From assembly GCA_944472135.2 (NCBI GenBank), contig OX235270.1, forward strand, positions 146,707,632 to 146,771,631: 64,000 bases of DNA. The letters run 5' to 3'. The translations under genes were made by a program, and so were the position numbers. Under the pieces are notes generated by a model. The model saw only the letters and a program-made list of their open reading frames with translations. It ran no database searches and had not been told where the DNA came from. Shown here piece by piece: positions 9,478 through 20,375 of this stretch. This stretch comes from Trichobilharzia regenti (lineage: Eukaryota; Platyhelminthes; Trematoda; Strigeidida; Schistosomatidae). Every line of letters starts with the position of its first letter. Positions within the stretch are counted from its first letter, which is position 1.

Positions 9478-9849
9478 CTGCCTAGGGGTGAGTCACCTTT
9501 TAGACACCTTGTGTTGTCGCATCACTTTTACTCCAAATATTAACAAAATCAAAACAAAAAAACTTATCACTTTTGTAAACAACCATTGAAATACACAATC
9601 ATGACTAATTTGTCTATTGCACAATGGATAAACTTATCACAGACACCATCATTTATTTTTGTTACTTTCTGAATTATAAAGAAAATAATAGCGTTCCACT
9701 AGTTCAGCACTTTGAATAATTCTCATGTATTCTTGTTGTCTAACCTGTCGGTCATTAATAATACATAAAATAAAGATATCAGCAGTGTACGGCTTTAGTG
9801 ATTTATTCTCAAAAAATAACGAAGTCATCTATGCTGAGGTCTTCCTTTG

Positions 9850-10780
9850 AAATTGACTAACAGACTTATTAGTATAGGTGTGTCGTCGTAGGGGTAGTAG
9901 ACTTTTGCAGAATCCCGGATGAACAGGTGTTGGTTCATACTCTGTTACACGTGTTTTCTCTCTCACACACACACTCTCTCGATAAACAAAGCTTCCCTTA
10001 TCAATCCTGCTGTCTCCACCCTGTGTCATCCTATCCCATCCATCCTATCGTATGATTGTGGGCATGTAGTTGCATGCAGTGAGTGTTATCTACGACTGAA
10101 CTATTCTCTAGATTTCTTACCTTATTCGGGTCAACCAATCTAGATTTCGCTGCTAGGTGTTTATGCTTGACTAGTCTGTCTCACTGACCGACCCTGCTCT
10201 ACTAGTTTGACCCATCTGTGTATTTGACCTGACAATCATTGCAGTCAGTCAGGCAGGGTATTAGATAAACTAAATTGTTTTGTTTTAATAAAGGCTCCAC
10301 TGTCAGGATTGATCCTTTAACCGATAAAGCTTGTTTCTAATTGAGTTTGTGGCTGGGTGGTTTGAATACCAGCAACCACTTTTATTCCTGCCAGCATTGT
10401 TAAGAATTCTGCGTAAGGTAAGGTTATCGATGTTCCTTACGTGTATGTAAGTACTAGTAATAATTTATATTCCCTATTGTTGGTGTTGTCATTACTCTGT
10501 GCATTTTTACCATGCATGTCATTATTATTATTACCCCTATCAGTATTATTACTATTATTATTAATTTTATTTTTATATTTTCCTACATGCTTCCGGATTA
10601 ATATATCAGGGTAATTGAGAAGTTTCAAAGCTTCTCCAAGACAGAAAGTAAGGCATAAAATTGATTAAGTATAATTGATGTGATTATGAACGATAAACAG
10701 TGTTCGAGGCGTCATCCAGTAAATAATACTGTTTCACTCACAGTGTGTGATATATCTAATAAACAATCTAATATGGAAAT
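9850..10780 (-). mobile_element. Penelope-like element fragment with pLTR-like segment
   Basis: The minus strand carries a PLE piece (NYPDILIRKHVGKYKNKI at 10560-10628), homologous to NYPDILVRKYVGK in the plus-strand PLE at about 50415. Asn- and Thr-rich low-complexity codons follow. The pLTR-like segment at about 10665-10780 (ttattagatatatcacac on the minus strand) matches those at 49795 and 52386. The interior 9860-10400 parallels the PLE remnant at 4900-5345. Degenerate. Confidence 0.65.
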
Positions 10781-10799
10781 AGTATAATTATTTTACATT

Positions 10800-10885
10800 G
10801 ATAAATAAGGGATTAATGAAAACAAAACACGTAGATCAGCGAAGAGTCTCTTTTCGGCGAATTCATTTGCCTAGATTTACGATCG

Positions 10886-10931
<46 letters not shown>

Positions 10932-11285
10932 TTATTTTGTATGTATGTATGTATGTATGTATGTACGCATTAAGTTTATCAAGCAAAATTACTATTGGTT
11001 ATGGTTATTTTAACTAAGCAGGTGGAAACCGGTAAGTTTTGGGTAGACTTATGTATTACAGAAACGGTCAAGAAAATTGGTTGTTAATGAAACTAGGGTA
11101 GTAACAAAGGTAGGTGATGAGTTGTCACAAACGGTTGATGAAAAGGAATTACCTAACAGTGTTTCTGACATTTTTAACTCATATATATATATATATATAT
11201 TTGCGATTGTGCAGCTAAGAAAATGAACTTGCCGAAAAAGGACTCTTCGCTGAACTATGTGTGTTTTATTTTCATTAATGCTTGG
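10800..11285. mobile_element. Foldback element, smaller relative
   Basis: Inverted arms: attaatgaaaacaaaacac at about 10811 is mirrored near 11275, and tcagcgaagagtctcttttc at 10838 is mirrored by the complementary stretch at about 11233-11256. It shares the TTCGGCGAATTCATT block with the element at 2555. (TA)n at about 10889-10926 and 11181-11200 and a GTAT tetranucleotide run at about 10939 lie inside. ORFs rich in Tyr-Ile are translations of the TA repeat. Confidence 0.75.
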
Positions 11286-11499
11286 ATAGGGATTATTCAT
11301 GAAATAAGCGATTGCAGTTCAGTTGAGGGCCTTGACTGTCCTAATAACTAACAGAACAGCACTTACTCAACTGGAATTATTAACTAGGTGTAGCTGTTAC
11401 CATCTAATCTAAAAATTCTCGCCAGTATCATTTTATAGCCTTCGTTAAATTTACGTGAACTATATATTTACTTTTAGTGGCCTACTTTCAACATTAGTG

Positions 11500-11730
11500 C
11501 ATTTGTGGGACGGTGGTAGGATGCTCGCAAACTATGCATGTTGTCTGTGGTTCAATCCCTGGCCACCGACGAGGCACTCCTATACTTCACAAAGCCAGTG
11601 ATAAGACTGGTAAAGATGAAAATTGGGCATGAGGCAACCCCATCCCGTAGAAAATAAACACTACTGCTGCCGAAACTCCAAAGCTCTTGCTTGAAGCTCT
11701 GCGTTCCACTAGTTACACAAGAGAATCACA
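11500..11730 (+). mobile_element. SINE-1, diverged
   Basis: Head with B box ggttcaatccctggccaccg and body gaggcactcct ... gtaaagatgaaaattgggca as in the SINE at 8911. The A-box half is decayed and the tail is weak. Confidence 0.7.
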
Positions 11731-12216
11731 TTCAACATCATGATTTTCATACTTTTTCAGAAGAAATCAATAAGAAGAAGGTTGCAAATATAAACAGGGA
11801 TTTTAAAAACTTTTAGGACTTTGAGTAGATACGGACAGACAGCATATAAGAACTACTGAAGTTTCAGATATGTGACGACAACAAATTATTGTTTGTTTTT
11901 CGAAACATATTCAGTAACATCATTTGCAGACACTGTGAACACTAGTTTACAGTTGCTAAAGTGATTTTCAAAGTCATTTTTTAGTGACGCATATTGCTTA
12001 CATTCTATAAAATGTGATTAAAAAGCAGTTTCGCCTTTCACTATTCTCAGTACCTTTCTCATTTAATCACCCTTCTCAATAAGATTTTCTAATGCAAACA
12101 GTTTCCAAAGACTCAGAGAGGATAATAGTGTCTTCAAGTACTGAATTTGATGGGCAGTAAACGCTGGTTATAATGAATTTAGGTTATTTTCAATAGTTGG
12201 TTTGTAAGGATTATAT
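11731..12216 (+). other. Intron, no feature seen
   Basis: AT-rich intronic sequence without ORF, repeat family or RNA gene that I can recognise. Confidence 0.5.
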
Positions 12217-12405
12217 CTGGTTTTTCGAGTTTGACCACCGGTTGATATCAGTTAGAGAACCATCGAAAACCAACAGGGTGTACTGGATAGCTGTCTAATC
12301 CTAGTTTGATAATCATCGGCAGTACACACCCAGTCACGTTCGAACCCACGACCTTCCGGTTACAAGGCAAGCTCGCATACTATTCAGCCACTGGAACCCG
12401 ATTCG
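12217..12405 (-). mobile_element. SINE-2 (second tRNA-derived family)
   Basis: On the minus strand: tRNA-like head with CAGTGGCTGAATAGTATG and B box GGGTTCGAAC, then tail GTACTGCCGATGATTATC ... GGTTCTCTAACTGATATC. The tail recurs at 16165-16345, 43727-43850 and twice at 44215-44452. It differs from SINE-1 in both head and body. A further B-box-like ggattcgaacccctttggt at about 12540 may mark another decayed copy. Confidence 0.7.
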
Positions 12406-12675
12406 ACGGCCCACGAATTCCAACTTCTACTAATTCGTGATTTAGGGCGACTACCGACCAGTGTCGTGGTTGGGAAATCCATCTTCACACTCGACTGGAT
12501 GGACCTCTAGTGCGAAGTTGTGACCCTGCAAACGGTAGGTCCTGGATTCGAACCCCTTTGGTGGGTGCCTACTGCCAATTCTTCCCTATTTAGGTTATGT
12601 TTAGAAAATCTAGTAAAGTTTATGCTTTGCCATTCACCGTATTTGTATCATTCCTGGTATTTCAAAAACAAACAG

Positions 12676-12936
12676 ACTGAGAGAGCTCAATTACAAGAGA
12701 CTGTGAATCGTCTTGAAGGTGAATTAGCTGCTCGATCTGATGCATTACGTAGAGCAGCAATAGATGCAACGCGTATACAAATGGAGCATGAATTAGAATT
12801 GAAAAATAGAACAAATGATTTAAATGAGTCACTGTATCATATGGAAAACAAATGGAAAGAAGCATGCAAAACTATTGAGAGATTAGAGAAGGAGTACAAA
12901 GATCAAGAATTCAAACTTACAGAAGTTTCAACAAAC
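12676..12936 (+). CDS. Coiled-coil protein, exon (87 codons)
   Basis: AG at 12674-12675, donor GTAAGT at 12937, phase 0 at both ends. Protein TERAQLQETVNRLEGELAAR ... HELELKNRTNDLNESLYHME ... IERLEKEYKDQEFKLTEV, with heptad-like spacing of Leu/Ile/Met and abundant Glu/Lys/Arg: a clear long coiled coil. The frame also reads upstream into non-conserved sequence, so the acceptor rather than an ATG sets the start. Same gene and strand as the exon at 6956; an unseen small exon between them is possible. Confidence 0.82.
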
Positions 12937-12991
12937 GTAAGTTGAACATTGAGATATAAGTATAAAACTTGGGCACTGGGGTGCAGTATAA

Positions 12992-13116
12992 CTCCATTAT
13001 GGATAAGATTTTATTTTGCTAAGTCACACAGTGTTACAGACGTCATCAGTTAATATTACTGTGTAACACCGTGTGACCTATCAAAATAAAAATATTATCC
13101 ATAATGGAGTAAGTTG
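12992..13116. repeat. Short palindrome made of inverted PLE pLTR ends
   Basis: actccattatggataagatt at 12992 is mirrored by the complementary sequence ending near 13116. Arms are about 50 bp and the loop about 20 bp (acgtcatcagttaatatt). The arms match the ends of the PLE-associated segments at 4395 and 5855, so this is probably a collapsed inverted pair. Confidence 0.65.
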
Positions 13117-13179
13117 CACATATTTCTGCATCAAATAAACGCCTTTTCTAAAGGATTTTGTGACGGCTAAAGTTTAAAG

Positions 13180-13400
13180 CCAAAATGGCGGCCAGTCATG
13201 CGGGTGGTCAAGGTTCAATCCTCGATCGACGCACTCCTAAACCTCGAGTAGTTTGCTTGTCGGCAGTATTCCTGGAAATGTGACATGAAAGTTGGATATG
13301 AGGATTGCAACGCCTCGCCAGAAAAAAACAACTCTACAGTCAGATAAACCTAATAGCTTTAAACACTATTTTTCTCTAGGAACCGGAAGGAAAAGCAGGA
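13180..13400 (+). mobile_element. SINE-1 remnant, strongly diverged
   Basis: A B-box-like ggttcaatcctcgatcgacg is followed by cactcctaaacctcg and a tail aggaaccggaaggaaaag, parallel to the SINE-1 layout. No A box remains. Confidence 0.4.
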
Positions 13401-13734
13401 AGTTTAAAGGGCATCTAAGTCCCTAAGTCATTGACTATATGTGTACTATTAAATTGGTTAGGAATTTAAACCAATACGACCTATTTCTGTGTGACACTGA
13501 GGGTCGACTCTATCTATCTGTGCATTTCCACAATTAATCTTGGCATGGTGTTGTTATTGTCAAACCTTCTGAAATTATTAGACATAATATGTGTGAAACT
13601 AGTTACAGTGATAGAAATGTTCAAAAATAAAAAAGATGAACTAAGTAACCATTTACGAAACCACAAGTAGACTACAAAGAGGTAATGACTATCTATGTTA
13701 TAATACATATGTACGTTTGACTGACTGACTGGTT

Positions 13735-14610
13735 TCAACATAGAACTTTGCACCGATGTGCAGCAGTTCGAGTCGCCACACTTCACTTAGGACACACAAA
13801 GCAAGAGAAGAAAGTAAAAACAGATTTCGAACCATATTAATAATTGTCTCCAGACATCGGTGTTTACCGTCCCGAGGACACCAACCACGAGGTCTACATC
13901 TTCCTACATGCATGGCTTAAACTAACTGTTGTGAATCTCACTGACTGACGGAGCCATGTTGTAGCTTGACCACCACGTGCTAGCGCTTTTCCAACCTCAT
14001 CGATCCCATATCAGCTAACATTGAGCGTAGTCTAGGAAGTCAATGGGTGGCTAGGAATGCATCCGTAACACGTGTTCTAGCCACCTTAATCAGTGTAATT
14101 TCACAACCTCGTCTGTTGTTGATTTCCCCTCCTCACCTAGCACTCCACTGATGCCTAACCTCAATATTACTCATTCTATTACCGCTATCAACTAACACGG
14201 GAGAGAGAACTCAGACACCTATGATCAAAGACAGCTAGCTAGGCTTTTCATGTCTTCCACTCTGAATGGTCACTAGTGACTCACAGTCAACCATAAAGGA
14301 GGACAGAGCGAACTTCTTCTGAGCAGTACACACGTCTCTTGGTCGACAGCTAGCCAGCCATTCAGCCAGCCGGACATCACGTCTACTAAGCCATAGGCGG
14401 CGTAAACTGGCATATGCGATACTAGCCTTCTGTATCTGTGCTGAGATTTCGTCAGCGATCTACCTGTTGACTCTAGCTGATGCAACTCCTCATATAAGTG
14501 AAGCGGTCGACACGCTCTACCTCTTCACTTTCGATTTCAAAGCTAGCAGTCTATGTAGTGCAGCCCTGTAGCGCCATCTTACATTTGACAGGACGAACGA
14601 ATCTCATGCC
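13735..14610 (-). pseudogene. LINE-B (RTE-type) 3' end, minus strand
   Basis: The minus strand reads as the C-terminal reverse-transcriptase tail of LINE-B (starting like FAPAKCKM at about 14610) down to the 3' end cggtgcaaagttctatgttg at about 13735. It shares long stretches with the minus-strand copy at 26395-27080 and lies head-to-head with the plus-strand copy at 14620. Stops and frameshifts are scattered throughout. Confidence 0.85.
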
Positions 14611-14619
14611 AAACATTCG

Positions 14620-15650
14620 ATGATTGCTGCTCTTCAAGGTGTTCAGAAGACTCTGCCTTTTTGTCAGCGTTTCCCCCACAAAGCGGGGAGGACTATATCA
14701 TCTGCATATTCCAAGTATGGCATGCGATTCGCCCCTACAAAATGTAAGATGCTGCTACAGGACTGGACTACGTCAACTCCTAGCTTAGTGATACGGAGTG
14801 AAGTGATAGAACATGTTGACCACTTCACCTATTTGGGAAGTTGTATCAGCACCAACCGACTGATTGACCACGAAATCTCAGCACGGATCCAAAAAGCTCG
14901 AGCTGCTTTCGCTAACTTACACCATCTCTGGCGTAGGCGTGACATCCGGTTATCAACCAAGGGACGTGTGTACTGCTCAGCAGTTCGCTCCGTCCTTCTC
15001 TATGGCTCTGAAACATGGCCAATACGAGTTGAAGACATGAAAAGGTTGACTGTTTTCGATCATAGATGTCTGCGATCTCTTTCTCACGTTAGGTGGTATA
15101 ATAAGGTAAGTAATGTTGACGTTAGGCGTAGAGTGTTGGGGAAAGAGGGAAAATCAATCGACGAGGCTTTAAAGTTACATAGATTGAGACGGCTAGGTCA
15201 CGTGGTGTGCATGCCTAACCATCGCCTCCCCCGACGGGCATTACTAGCTGACATAGGTGCAGGTTGGAAAAGGGTAAGTGGTGGCCAAACAAAAACATGC
15301 CATCAATCCATGAAATAAATCCTTGACAGTTAAACTGAGTCAGGTAGGGAGATGCAGACTTCCGGGTTGGGGCCCTCAGGACTCTAGGAATCAATGGCTG
15401 GAGACAATAGGTGACATGGCTCAAAATCGTTGTCAATGGCCAGCGCACATGTATTCAGTGTCTGTAATCTTTCATATTCCTTTCTACCATTATTCATTCT
15501 GTTTCACTTTTATACTTGTCATACTCTATTGATTCTCTTCACTCATCTTCTTGTCTACCTTTGTGTGCTATTTGGAACGTGTCAAGTCGAACTGGTGCAC
15601 TTCGGTGCCAAGTTCTATGTTAAATTCAGACAGACAGACAGATATTGCAA
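14620..15650 (+). pseudogene. LINE-B (RTE-type) 3' end, plus strand
   Basis: Open for 232 codons (14620-15318), covering the region after the reverse-transcriptase core: YLGSCIS, RRRDIRLSTKGRVYCSAVRS, LLYGSETWPIR, then HRLRRLGHV and [14 protein letters not shown]. The same motifs occur in the fuller copy at 47500-48250. The 3' end is gccaagttctatgtt followed by (cagacaga) repeats, a microsatellite end typical of this LINE type. It lacks the endonuclease and YADD core, so it is a dead 5'-truncated insertion in an intron of the coiled-coil gene. Confidence 0.9.
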
Positions 15651-15876
15651 GTCAACAAGATTATCACCTGGTGGTAATAAGTCAATCCTTGAGTAGCTGA
15701 AGACGGTTAGGATTAATTACACGCTTAAAATTTCATTTTTTAAAATCAAAAGTAGCGTTTGGAATCAATCTGTTAATTATTAAAGGTGTATATGCTGTGC
15801 TATCCTTTATACAAATGAGTAATATGAATACTGGGCTATATTAATTTCAAAATTTTCGATCACTAACTACTTTCAG

Positions 15877-16028
15877 AGAAATGATGAAAACAAATCATTG
15901 AAACAGAAGCTTGATTCAGTTGAATCGAAAAACAGAACATTGTGCAATGAATTAGAAACTGTGAAATTATCAAGAGAGAATTTACAAAATGAGTATAACC
16001 GACTTCAAGAGGAATTGGACAAGCTGAA
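15877..16028 (+). CDS. Coiled-coil protein, exon (50 codons + 2 nt)
   Basis: Acceptor ctactttcag ends at 15876; the donor GTAAAT starts at 16029 after CTG AA. Protein RNDENKSLKQKLDSVESKNR ... RLQEELDKL, continuing the coiled coil. It ends in phase 2: the final AA joins the first G of the exon at 17985 to make AAG (Lys), and that phase match supports both boundaries. Confidence 0.82.
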
Positions 16029-16164
16029 GTAAATAAAAATATCTTCGTTAAACTCTGTGCAATTTATTTACAGAGTGTTAATACTAACTTATAAACTTAA
16101 TGTGTTGACAGTCCTAGACACAATCGTGAATTGGCAGAAGTTAGAATTCAAGGACCATTGGATC

Positions 16165-16345
16165 GGGTCCCAGTGGCTTAATGGTATACGAGCTCGCCTT
16201 GTAACCGGAAGGTCCTGCGTTTAAATCCCAGTGGGTGAGTACTGCTGAAGAGTCTCCAACCAGGACGAGACAGCTGTCCAGTACTCCCAGGTTTTCCAAT
16301 GGTTCTCTAACTAATGTTAGCTTATGATGAAATCCCGAAACTAAC
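16165..16345 (+). mobile_element. SINE-2, plus strand
   Basis: tRNA-like head cccagtggcttaatggtata with tgtaaccggaaggtcctg and a weakened B box (gcgtttaaatcc), then gtgggtgagtactgctgaag and the tail aatggttctctaacta. Same family as 12217-12405 in opposite orientation. Confidence 0.7.
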
Positions 16346-17449
16346 GAAGTTTGCTTGTATATCAAGAAACATTTGGACAAACACAAAAATAAAACTAATT
16401 TCACTTAAGAACTGGTAAATTCAGCCTTCACAATCTCATTGACACCTTAAAGTCATTGGATAACTCAGAAACAGTGTAGCTAAAGACCTTTTGCTGTAAC
16501 TAACAACTAACTGTCATCAGGGAGTATCCAATGTTATGAGTCAATTGTGACGTCTCTGACTTCAGCAACGGGGTTATGCGGGTTTGAATCGCAGAGAGCA
16601 TTTTTTTGAAAGCGCACAAAACTGGTTTTTCTACCGGTGGCAGAATAAAATTGCTGCAAAATTTCTAGAAAAATGTGTTTTTCTACCAATTCACTCATCT
16701 CAGATTGCAACCCATATTTGTTGTCGTCATTACAGAGGATTACTGGAACCCAAGAGTTACTGGATAACTAGTCGTTTGATTCTGCAGGTTTTTTGTTCAT
16801 GCTGTCGGATCTGTTCTTAAGTCATCACCTTCTACGAGGGATGCTACTAGTCTAGATAGTTATTACGATTCTGGGATAACGAAGCTTATTCCTGAGAGTA
16901 CAGAGAAAAGAAGTGAAAGCTGTGTAAGAAAGACGACAGTCTAGGCTTATCTCAGTGCATTCACACACACACACACACTCTAAAATATATGTTGAGGATA
17001 AGTATATTATGCGATGAGTGTGTCTTACAGTGCGTTACAGCAAAGTTTGATTTTTAACAGAATTACGTCACCATTAAATTAGGTGTATCGACATATAAAC
17101 ACATCTGGTCGAAACATTAAATGACAAGAGGTTGTGTGCTTCCATCAAAGAATAATTTTATTTGATACACAAAACACATAGTGATAAAGTGTCTTACTGA
17201 TGATGTTTCCAGCTCAGTTTATTACTCCAAATCACATAAGCATACTCATAGAACTTTCAGATTTTTAAAAATATATATATAATCCACAGTTTCCTATGAT
17301 TTGATTTTCTTGTTAATAATGTCCTACATATCTTTATTGTGGATACTGCATTTCATTTCTGATGCAGATGCGGTGTGAACAAAGATTCAGTGACCAGCTC
17401 CTCAAACTAATTAACTCTATTACCTATTGGAACTTTAGATATGTAACAA
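16346..17449 (+). other. Intron with weak repeat traces
   Basis: A tRNA-like fragment near 16540-16600 (cgtctctgacttcagcaacg, gcgggtttgaatcgcag) resembles one at 27484-27540. A (CA)n run lies at about 16965. No gene seen; the 78-codon ORF at 16584 has no coding features I trust. Confidence 0.45.
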
Positions 17450-17720
17450 ACTATTGTGCGACTGTGTGTGCACCTTGTAATTAATGAGGTTTTGGTAGGT
17501 AGGTTGGTTATCTTTTCAAGGTCAATCATTCCTATGATTCCGATGACCTGACTAACCCTTACCTGTTGGACTGATCTACGTAGTCGATGTCATAGACACT
17601 TTTATAGAAAAGTTATTTTTATCTAATCAAATCGATAGAGTCTTTTAACCTATAAAGCACCTTGTCTCTAAGTAGGCATGTTGGTTACAATGCCAGTCAT
17701 GCGTTGGATTTCCGACATCC
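17450..17720. mobile_element. PLE-derived fragment
   Basis: Parallels 5000-5345 and 10040-10430 (cttttaacctataaagcacc, tggttacaatgccag, gacatcccttccttatg). No coding frame remains. Confidence 0.45.
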
Positions 17721-17762
17721 CTTCCTTATGTGGCAACAGTGTGGATATCTTCAGTTACTTCT

Positions 17763-17900
17763 TGTGCGTTGGCGGTAAAGCGGTAGAATGCTCGCCGACT
17801 ACGCGCATGTGGTCCGGGGTTCGATCCCTGGCCAACGCATTTCTTTAACTCTCTAAACCAGTAATAAGATTGGTTAAGGAGGCAAGGGGTTTGTTTGCCA
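17763..17900 (+). mobile_element. SINE-1, 3'-truncated
   Basis: Good tRNA-like head: GCGTTGGCGGTAAAGCGG (A box) and GGGGTTCGATCCCTGGCC (B box). The body is lost after gattggttaaggaggcaagg. Confidence 0.75.
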
Positions 17901-17984
17901 CCTTGGTCATTTTCTAAATCATGTAAAATTTTGATTTTTACTAGTTTGTAACTCTGAAATTTCTCTTTCTGCATATACTAAAAG

Positions 17985-18119
17985 GATACAAATTGATTCC
18001 ACTGCAAAGAAAGTTTCAACTGGGGTTCAAGCTGTTCAGAAATGCTCAAACGCAAGTACAAATACAGAGAAAATGGAATATAAAGAAAGAATACCATTGC
18101 CAAGGCTTCAGCTGACAAG
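17985..18119 (+). CDS. Coiled-coil protein, exon (45 codons)
   Basis: Acceptor tatactaaaag ends at 17984; donor GTTTGT starts at 18120. The first G completes the Lys codon from 16028. The protein IQIDSTAKKVSTGVQAVQKC ... ERIPLPRLQLT is Ser/Thr/Lys-rich and less helical, a linker after the coiled coil. It ends with AG, which joins the T at 21559 to give AGT (Ser). Confidence 0.75.
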
Positions 18120-18199
18120 GTTTGTAATCTTTGCGACAGATTGTAAATATGATTCATCTGTTACCTAGAAAATATGCTATCTGTACAACACTGTCTTCA

Positions 18200-19345
18200 A
18201 GTTAAATATCAAGGCGACTAAGTCTCAAACGATTGATTGGTGAACAAAGAATATTCTTTTCGATAACTTCATCATCAGGTTATTTTTTTTCTTCATGTTC
18301 CCCACTGGAACATAGGGATCCAAGCTAGTGACTTGAAGTTTCTTTAGCGGTGTTTTTATTTTTACAGGATGGGGTTGCTAGCCTCATGCCCAACATTTCC
18401 TCTTTACCAGCATTATTTCTGGCTTAGCGAGGTAAAGGAGTTCGTCGGCCGGTGATCGAACCCTGGACCATGTCCATGGTCGGCGAGCGTCCTAACCGCT
18501 ATGTCACCGACCCATCATCAGTTTATACAGTTGTATTAATAATAATAATAATTTTATCAGTCATAAGGATGAAAAAGTGAAGCAATCTGTGATAACAAGA
18601 ACAACGACAAACAGCATGATTAAACAAACAAGTTTGAGGTAGACGAAGTAGTCGATAAAGGCCAAGAAAAAACAAATGAACCGATTAAGTAATGCTAGAC
18701 TGAGATTGTAAGGGAAGTTAATGAAACACGTGTATAATGAAAATGTGATAAGATTAATGAATGATAAGAGAGGGGTTGAAAATATAAGAAAGGGGTGGTG
18801 TAGAAATCATCATTTGGTTATTTCTTAATAGGCCAAGGGAGGTATAATGACAGAATGATTGTTATTGACAACACCAGTGGTTTTTTTAAAAAGAGTAACA
18901 TCGAATCATTTAGATCAGCCCATCTGTTATGGCCCTCCATCCTGTACATATGAATTTCCCTACCCCTTGTCATTACAGTTTCATTAACTAACCTTTTGTT
19001 CTCTTACTTAAACGTAATTGTTAACTTACACACATACGAAACGCACATAAATTTGAACCCCCAAAAAACCCCTTTTATCTCTCCCTGTCCTTGACATGAT
19101 CACTCATCCATCTGTGGTAGTTATAATCAATATGAATGGCAGTTGATATGAACATAACTCATGAGACTTTATTCCTGTACATTAGTTGTCATTCATAATC
19201 ATTTACTTTGTAATATTAACGTTCAATTTAGTATTACAACTTTACATATTCCATAATACCTGATGATGAAGCTGTCCAATCTTTTGAAATTTCCAATGAC
19301 CATCTTTAATCGATGCAAATAATTAAATAGGACGGTTGCAGTGAA
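18200..19345. repeat. Unclassified intronic repeat bounded by ATCATCAGG-type ends
   Basis: A block beginning near aacgattgattggtgaac with cttcatcatcagg (about 18265-18280) and closing with cctgatgatgaagctgtcca at about 19258-19277, a short imperfect inverted pair. A SINE-1 has split it at the left. The interior is AT-rich and non-coding. It may be another PLE-type or foldback unit; I cannot classify it. Confidence 0.35.
18284..18513 (-). mobile_element. SINE-1, minus strand
   Basis: Tail at the left (cttcatgttccccactgga), head at the right (cgaaccctggaccatgtcca, ATGTCACCGACCC). catcatcag occurs on both sides (about 18270 and 18514) as a probable target duplication. Well preserved. Confidence 0.82.
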
Positions 19346-20027
19346 GAAAATTTTTTTTTCAGCAAAGTCCAATAAGTCGTAATAGGTCTATCTAAAACGT
19401 ATAAAAAGTGTATTCTTTTCTATTATAGACAGGAAAAAACTATATGGTTTACTTAGAATATTTTAGCCAAAAATGAGAGACAGTTTTGTGCATTAAAGTC
19501 TACAGAAATATTTCCGAATCTTCAATATTTTGTTTAATTGTATACAAGCACTAGGTGTTACAACATGTCATAAATTAGTTGCAAGGAAGTTCTGAATCAC
19601 CAACGTTATTTATTTGTTATCACCATTCAATAGGTCATATTACCACCGCTGTCAACTTTGCTTACCTCAAGGACTGAATAAGTGTCAAAAGAAGGAGAAT
19701 TCTGTCTCAAATCTAGATATCCTATCAAACATTAAGTTATTACTGACCTCTTCAGAGGACTTGTAATTTCAGCACACTTTTCAACATCAATATAAGGTCC
19801 TCGTCTAACTTAAACCTGTTCTCCCAGGTTATATATCCCTTTAGTTGTTCTTGAATCAATGGTAAGCAAAAATAGGACAAATGACAAATGAACACCTAAC
19901 CATCCATACTGCTTTTAGCTAATACACTAACCTACTATTCATCGTCTTATGTTGACACCCGAAAGTTCAAGAATGAGAATGTATCAGCTTCTAATTGCTA
20001 TTCTTTAAATGGTGTTATATAGTCAGG
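19346..20027 (+). other. Intron, no feature seen
   Basis: AT-rich intronic sequence. I recognise no ORF, repeat or RNA gene. Confidence 0.5.
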
Positions 20028-20316
20028 TTGTAACGACAGAATACAAGGGCCAGGCAACAGATTGTTTATTGAGACAATCAAGGTGTATTTATAGATATTT
20101 ATGTACATTACTGTCAGTGAAGAAGCTGCGTCTTCTGATTGGTTGTTTTCTTGCCGAAGGTTATTCTCTACTGCCTGTGACCATTTCTCAGAAAGTTAAG
20201 TCATATATCCCGAATCGTATTTGCACACATTGAGTCTGCTAAGATTGGTTGGTGTGTTTCTCGAAGTTAAGCTTTGTTATTGTTTTTCTCATGAGCCTGA
20301 TTTGGGACGTAACATT
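20028..20316. mobile_element. Candidate solo LTR (unidentified family)
   Basis: Begins TGTAACGACAGAATACAAGG and ends GGGACGTAACA, imperfect inverted ends with TG...CA character, about 290 bp. I see no convincing target duplication and no related internal region in the window, so this is tentative. Confidence 0.35.
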
Positions 20317-20375
20317 GACGTAAATTGCTGTCTACAATTTTGGCTTGTTTGCAGCCAGCTCTCGTCACAAGGTAA

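Larger units (their letters stand above)
1486..9838. repeat. Large direct duplication, copy 1
   Basis: From the type-A LTR to 9838 this segment matches 56194-64000 almost base for base, apart from the nested LTR insertion and a few small indels. The offset drifts from 54173 at the left to 54175 in the middle and 54162 at the right. It contains one coiled-coil exon and the same order of transposon remnants. The left limit is unknown because copy 1 switches to the internal region of the type-A element; the right limit is the end of the window in copy 2. Confidence 0.95.

Noticed and set aside
10798..11013. 71-codon ORF with Tyr-Ile repeats
   Set aside because: Translation of a (TA)n microsatellite inside a foldback element.
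14620..15318. 232-codon ORF as a host gene
   Set aside because: Same motifs (YLGSCIS, LLYGSETWPIR) recur in several truncated LINE-B copies; it is a LINE 3' end.
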